Positions 5,228-5,338 of a DNA stretch of 5,338 bases are shown here, piece by piece. Position 1 is the stretch's first letter, and the number at the start of each line of letters is the position of its first letter. Where the stretch lies: assembly GCA_017390825.1 (NCBI GenBank), contig JAFPAK010000188.1:1-5338 (forward strand), in the 5' to 3' direction. A model generated the notes under the pieces. That model saw only the letters and a list, made by a program, of their open reading frames with translations, was not told where the DNA came from and made no database searches. Origin of the DNA: Clostridia bacterium. GTDB lineage: Bacteria > Bacillota_A > Clostridia > Oscillospirales > Acutalibacteraceae. The translations under genes and the position numbers were made by a program.

Positions 5228-5275
5228 ATTGATACCCGAAAACATACATTAAACATTCAATAATGAAAGGAAATT
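5186..5275 (+). promoter_or_regulatory. Candidate attenuation structure over the leader ORF and metY RBS
   Basis: AATTTCC inside the leader ORF (5186-5192) is perfectly complementary to GGAAATT at the metY ribosome site (5269-5275). Nested inside, ATGTATGT (5212-5219), which covers the end of codon 20 through Cys21, Met22 and the first base of Cys23, pairs perfectly with ACATACAT (5242-5249). Both helices can coexist and would hide the RBS. A ribosome paused on the Cys codons would open both. The pairings are seen; their regulatory role is inferred. Confidence 0.45.
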
Positions 5276-5281
5276 ACGAAT

Positions 5282-5338
5282 ATGTCTAACTATAAATTTG
5301 AAACTTTACAGCTACATGTAGGTCAGGAAAATCCTGAT
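5282..5338 (+). CDS. metY: O-acetylhomoserine (thiol)-lyase / sulfhydrylase, 5' end only
   Basis: The window ends 19 codons into this gene. ATG 5282 follows a GAAAGGA ribosome site (5265-5271) at 10 bases. The peptide MSNYKFETLQLHVGQENPD matches the highly conserved N-terminus of the PLP-dependent O-acetylhomoserine aminocarboxypropyltransferase family (Cys/Met metabolism enzymes, PF01053), where KFETLQLHVGQE-PD is nearly invariant. The enzyme makes homocysteine from O-acetylhomoserine and sulfide (direct sulfhydrylation), acting in the cytoplasm on the route to methionine. The catalytic Lys and PLP-binding residues lie beyond the window. A separate promoter and terminator isolate it from the transporter operon. 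Expression is probably controlled by the preceding operator-like palindrome and leader ORF. Confidence 0.9.
   Translation, partial: MSNYKFETLQLHVGQENPD

Noticed and set aside
5041..5338. SAM (S-box) riboswitch upstream of metY
   Set aside because: The leader is too short and lacks the conserved S-box core. A leader ORF with a local helix fits better.

Overview
The window reads as chromosomal DNA from a low-to-moderate-GC Firmicute, most likely a clostridial (Oscillospiraceae/Lachnospiraceae-like) anaerobe. The reasons are strong GGAGG-type Shine-Dalgarno sites, T-box riboswitches, a ClpC-type UVR linker, sigma-A-like TTGACA/TATAAT promoters and U-tract terminators. The taxon is inferred from style; no marker gene fixes it. 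Every gene I could support is on the + strand.

Layout. Positions 1-170 hold the 3' end of a ClpC-like/UVR-domain gene, followed by a small two-helix membrane protein (197-445). Next come two consecutive units, each made of promoter, T-box riboswitch, terminator and substrate-binding lipoprotein gene: 514-1815 and 1887-3220. The two lipoproteins are about 79% identical by my ungapped hand alignment (254 of 323), and the two leaders are clearly duplicates. After a strong intercistronic hairpin come the permease (3311-4213) and ATPase (4206-5000), which overlap by 8 bases, and a strong terminator (5013-5041). The right edge carries a consensus promoter with an operator-like palindrome, a 24-codon leader ORF ending in a Cys/Met-rich tail (5153-5227), and the start of an O-acetylhomoserine sulfhydrylase gene (5282 onward, cut by the window).

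How it works together. The four central genes form one ABC importer of the TrpXYZ-like class (COG2984/COG4120/COG1101 type), with two alternative lipoprotein receptors, one permease and one ATPase. The main observation is that the two T-box specifier loops read differently: UUC (Phe) in the first leader and UAC (Tyr) in the second. Both carry UGGU in the T-box bulge, which fits an A discriminator base. Uncharged tRNA-Phe would therefore switch on receptor 1, and uncharged tRNA-Tyr would switch on receptor 2 plus the permease and ATPase. I infer an aromatic amino-acid (Phe/Tyr) uptake system that arose by tandem duplication followed by a specifier switch. Substrates are not proven by sequence.

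The second notable element is the leader of the metY-like gene. Its short ORF ends Met-Cys-Arg-Cys-Met-Cys-Lys and overlaps arms of helices that could mask the downstream ribosome-binding site, which suggests cysteine-responsive (possibly Cys/Met-responsive) translational attenuation.
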